Below, one piece after another: positions 58,414 to 59,340 of a stretch of DNA of 59,340 nucleotides. Made by a program: the position numbers and the translations under genes. Source of the DNA: Rhizobacter sp. OV335 (GTDB taxonomy: Bacteria > Pseudomonadota > Gammaproteobacteria > Burkholderiales > Burkholderiaceae_C); assembly GCF_900142965.1 (NCBI RefSeq), contig NZ_FRCQ01000037.1:1-59340 (forward strand), written 5' to 3'. Position 1 is the stretch's first letter. Every line of letters begins with the position of its first letter. The notes under the pieces were generated by a model that had not been told where the DNA came from, made no database searches, and saw nothing but the letters and a program-made list of their open reading frames with translations.

Positions 58414-59201
58414 CGCACTCACTCGCCGTTCGATTCGCTGTTGTTCGATTCACCAGCCTGGCAGCGGTCACGGCGCTGCTGGCAGCCTGTGCCGGCGTGC
58501 CGGGCGGCAACGCGCCTGCTCCGACCGACGCGGGCGCCGGCTCGCGCAACGACCCGGTGTCCGATTTCGAGGCCCGCCAGCGCGAGCAGGCGGTGTCTGC
58601 GGAGCGCCAGGGCAAATGGGGCGAGGCGGTGCAAGCCTGGGAAGTGCTCGTGACGCTGCGGCCTGCGCAATACCGCGAACGCCTGGCCGAGGCGCGGCAC
58701 CGCGTCGACCTGCTGGCGACCGAACGGCTGCAGCGGGCGCGGGCCGAGTTGAAGAAGGGCGAGCTCGATGCAGCGGAGCAGTCGTACCTGGGCGTGCTGG
58801 CCTTGCAGCCGGAGCAGGCCGAGGCGGCCGACGGGCTGCGCGGCATCGAGCGCGCGCGCAACAAGCGCGATTACCTGGGACAGCCTTCGCGGCTGACGCT
58901 GACGCGCAAGCCGGGTGCACGGATCGCACCGAGCGAGCAGTCGATCGAGCTGGAGCATGCGGCGATGCTGGCGGGCCAGGGTGAGTACGACGAGGCGATC
59001 GGCATGCTGCAGAAGCGGCTGGATGCATCGCCGCGCGATGCGGCGGTGCGTCGGGCGTTGGCGGACACGCTGCTGAAGAAGGCGCAAGCATTGCAGGCGA
59101 GTGATCCGAAAGCTGCACGCGAGGCCGTGCAGCGTTGCCTGAAGCTCGAGCCCAAGAATGCTGCGGCTTCCGCCTTGCTGAAGAAACTGCCTGCGGGCTG
59201 A
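58410..59201 (+). CDS. TPR lipoprotein
   Basis: A 263-aa exported protein. LLAAC forms the lipobox (Cys about residue 27). Repeated helical units (AERQGKWGEAVQAWEVLVTL, LKKGELDAAEQSYLGVLALQP, LAGQGEYDEAIGMLQKRLDASP, AREAVQRCLKLEPKN) are tetratricopeptide-like. Such proteins scaffold envelope complexes. Coupled by 4 nt to the deacetylase; 26 bp after its stop the palindromic copy D begins. Confidence 0.82.
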   Translation: MTHSLAVRFAVVRFTSLAAVTALLAACAGVPGGNAPAPTDAGAGSRNDPVSDFEARQREQAVSAERQGKWGEAVQAWEVLVTLRPAQYRERLAEARHRVDLLATERLQRARAELKKGELDAAEQSYLGVLALQPEQAEAADGLRGIERARNKRDYLGQPSRLTLTRKPGARIAPSEQSIELEHAAMLAGQGEYDEAIGMLQKRLDASPRDAAVRRALADTLLKKAQALQASDPKAAREAVQRCLKLEPKNAAASALLKKLPAG

Positions 59202-59227
59202 GGTTTCTCTTCGCTACTGTCTGCGCG

Positions 59228-59340
59228 GCAAAGGCGCGGGTGGGGAGGCTGTGGCGCGCCGTCAGGTGCGGTCATCGCCCCTGGCGGGGCAATGACTGCC
59301 CTGCGCTGACTGGTTTCATGGCCCGTCGCCGAAACTCCCG
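59228..59340. repeat. Nested palindromic element, copy D (right end cut by window)
   Basis: 59228-59254 is identical to the 27-bp outer arm of copy C. A hairpin at 59271-59296 (GTCATCGCCCC/GGGGCAATGAC) follows, then the inner arm CTGGTTTCATGGCCCG at 59310-59325 and the start of the core in reverse orientation, truncated by the window. It sits 26 bp after the TPR lipoprotein stop. Confidence 0.8.

Overview
This window looks like a chromosomal segment of a high-GC betaproteobacterium of the order Burkholderiales, probably a Leptothrix/Rubrivivax/Piscinibacter-type organism. The evidence is the strong GC3 bias, the imuA-imuB SOS cassette, a LolC-LolD exporter pair, a FolE2-type GTP cyclohydrolase, GspA/GspB and a T6SS-style phospho-signalling trio. 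This placement rests on gene content, not on a marker gene. I see no tRNA, rRNA, CRISPR array or intact insertion sequence.

Layout. Positions 1-13.9 kb hold a minus-strand exopolysaccharide locus. Read in transcription order it has an acyltransferase, a Wzx-like flippase, a Wzy/O-antigen-ligase-like polymerase, a NodB deacetylase, a methyltransferase-kinase fusion, a GT2, an uncharacterised 392-aa protein, a GT4, a second NodB deacetylase, another GT4 and another GT2. The genes mostly overlap by 1-4 nt. The locus is interrupted at 4.2-4.9 kb by large nested palindromes and runs off the left edge. From 14 to 30.7 kb come mixed housekeeping and accessory genes: imelysin-like protein, MurA paralogue, GspA/GspB, a pilin, the rubrerythrin/FeS/DUF3501 operon with an OxyR-like site, a GH46 chitosanase lipoprotein, RarD, a MoaD-like/Asp-box pair and a MarR-GNAT fusion. 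From 30.7 to 36.6 kb lie imuA-imuB with a LexA box, an ATPase/TOPRIM-like gene pair exactly abutting imuB where dnaE2 is often found, and a Ppx/GppA phosphatase. From 36.7 to 47.9 kb are a dienelactone hydrolase, ZIP transporter, universal stress protein, sulfurtransferase, EamA permease, Rieske oxygenase, xseB-ispA-dxs (isoprenoid entry), folE2 and lolC-lolD.

Positions 47.9-51.6 kb form a lower-GC accessory island. It is a tandem array of small, mutually related, Ser-rich proteins with hydrophobic cores, interspersed with short duplicated pieces of the lolD 3' end, followed by a GNAT gene and a decayed ORF6N gene. From 51.6 to 59.2 kb are an OmpA-family protein and a PP2C phosphatase / FHA protein / membrane Ser-Thr kinase set, then a coupled NodB-deacetylase lipoprotein and TPR lipoprotein.

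Two things look least described. One is the family of nested palindromic elements (1-209, 4231-4503, 4610-4862, 59228-end): its stems are conserved by compensatory changes and it sits at gene ends. The other is the lolD-tail-associated array of small paralogues. The ATPase/TOPRIM-like pair is a good candidate anti-phage module.
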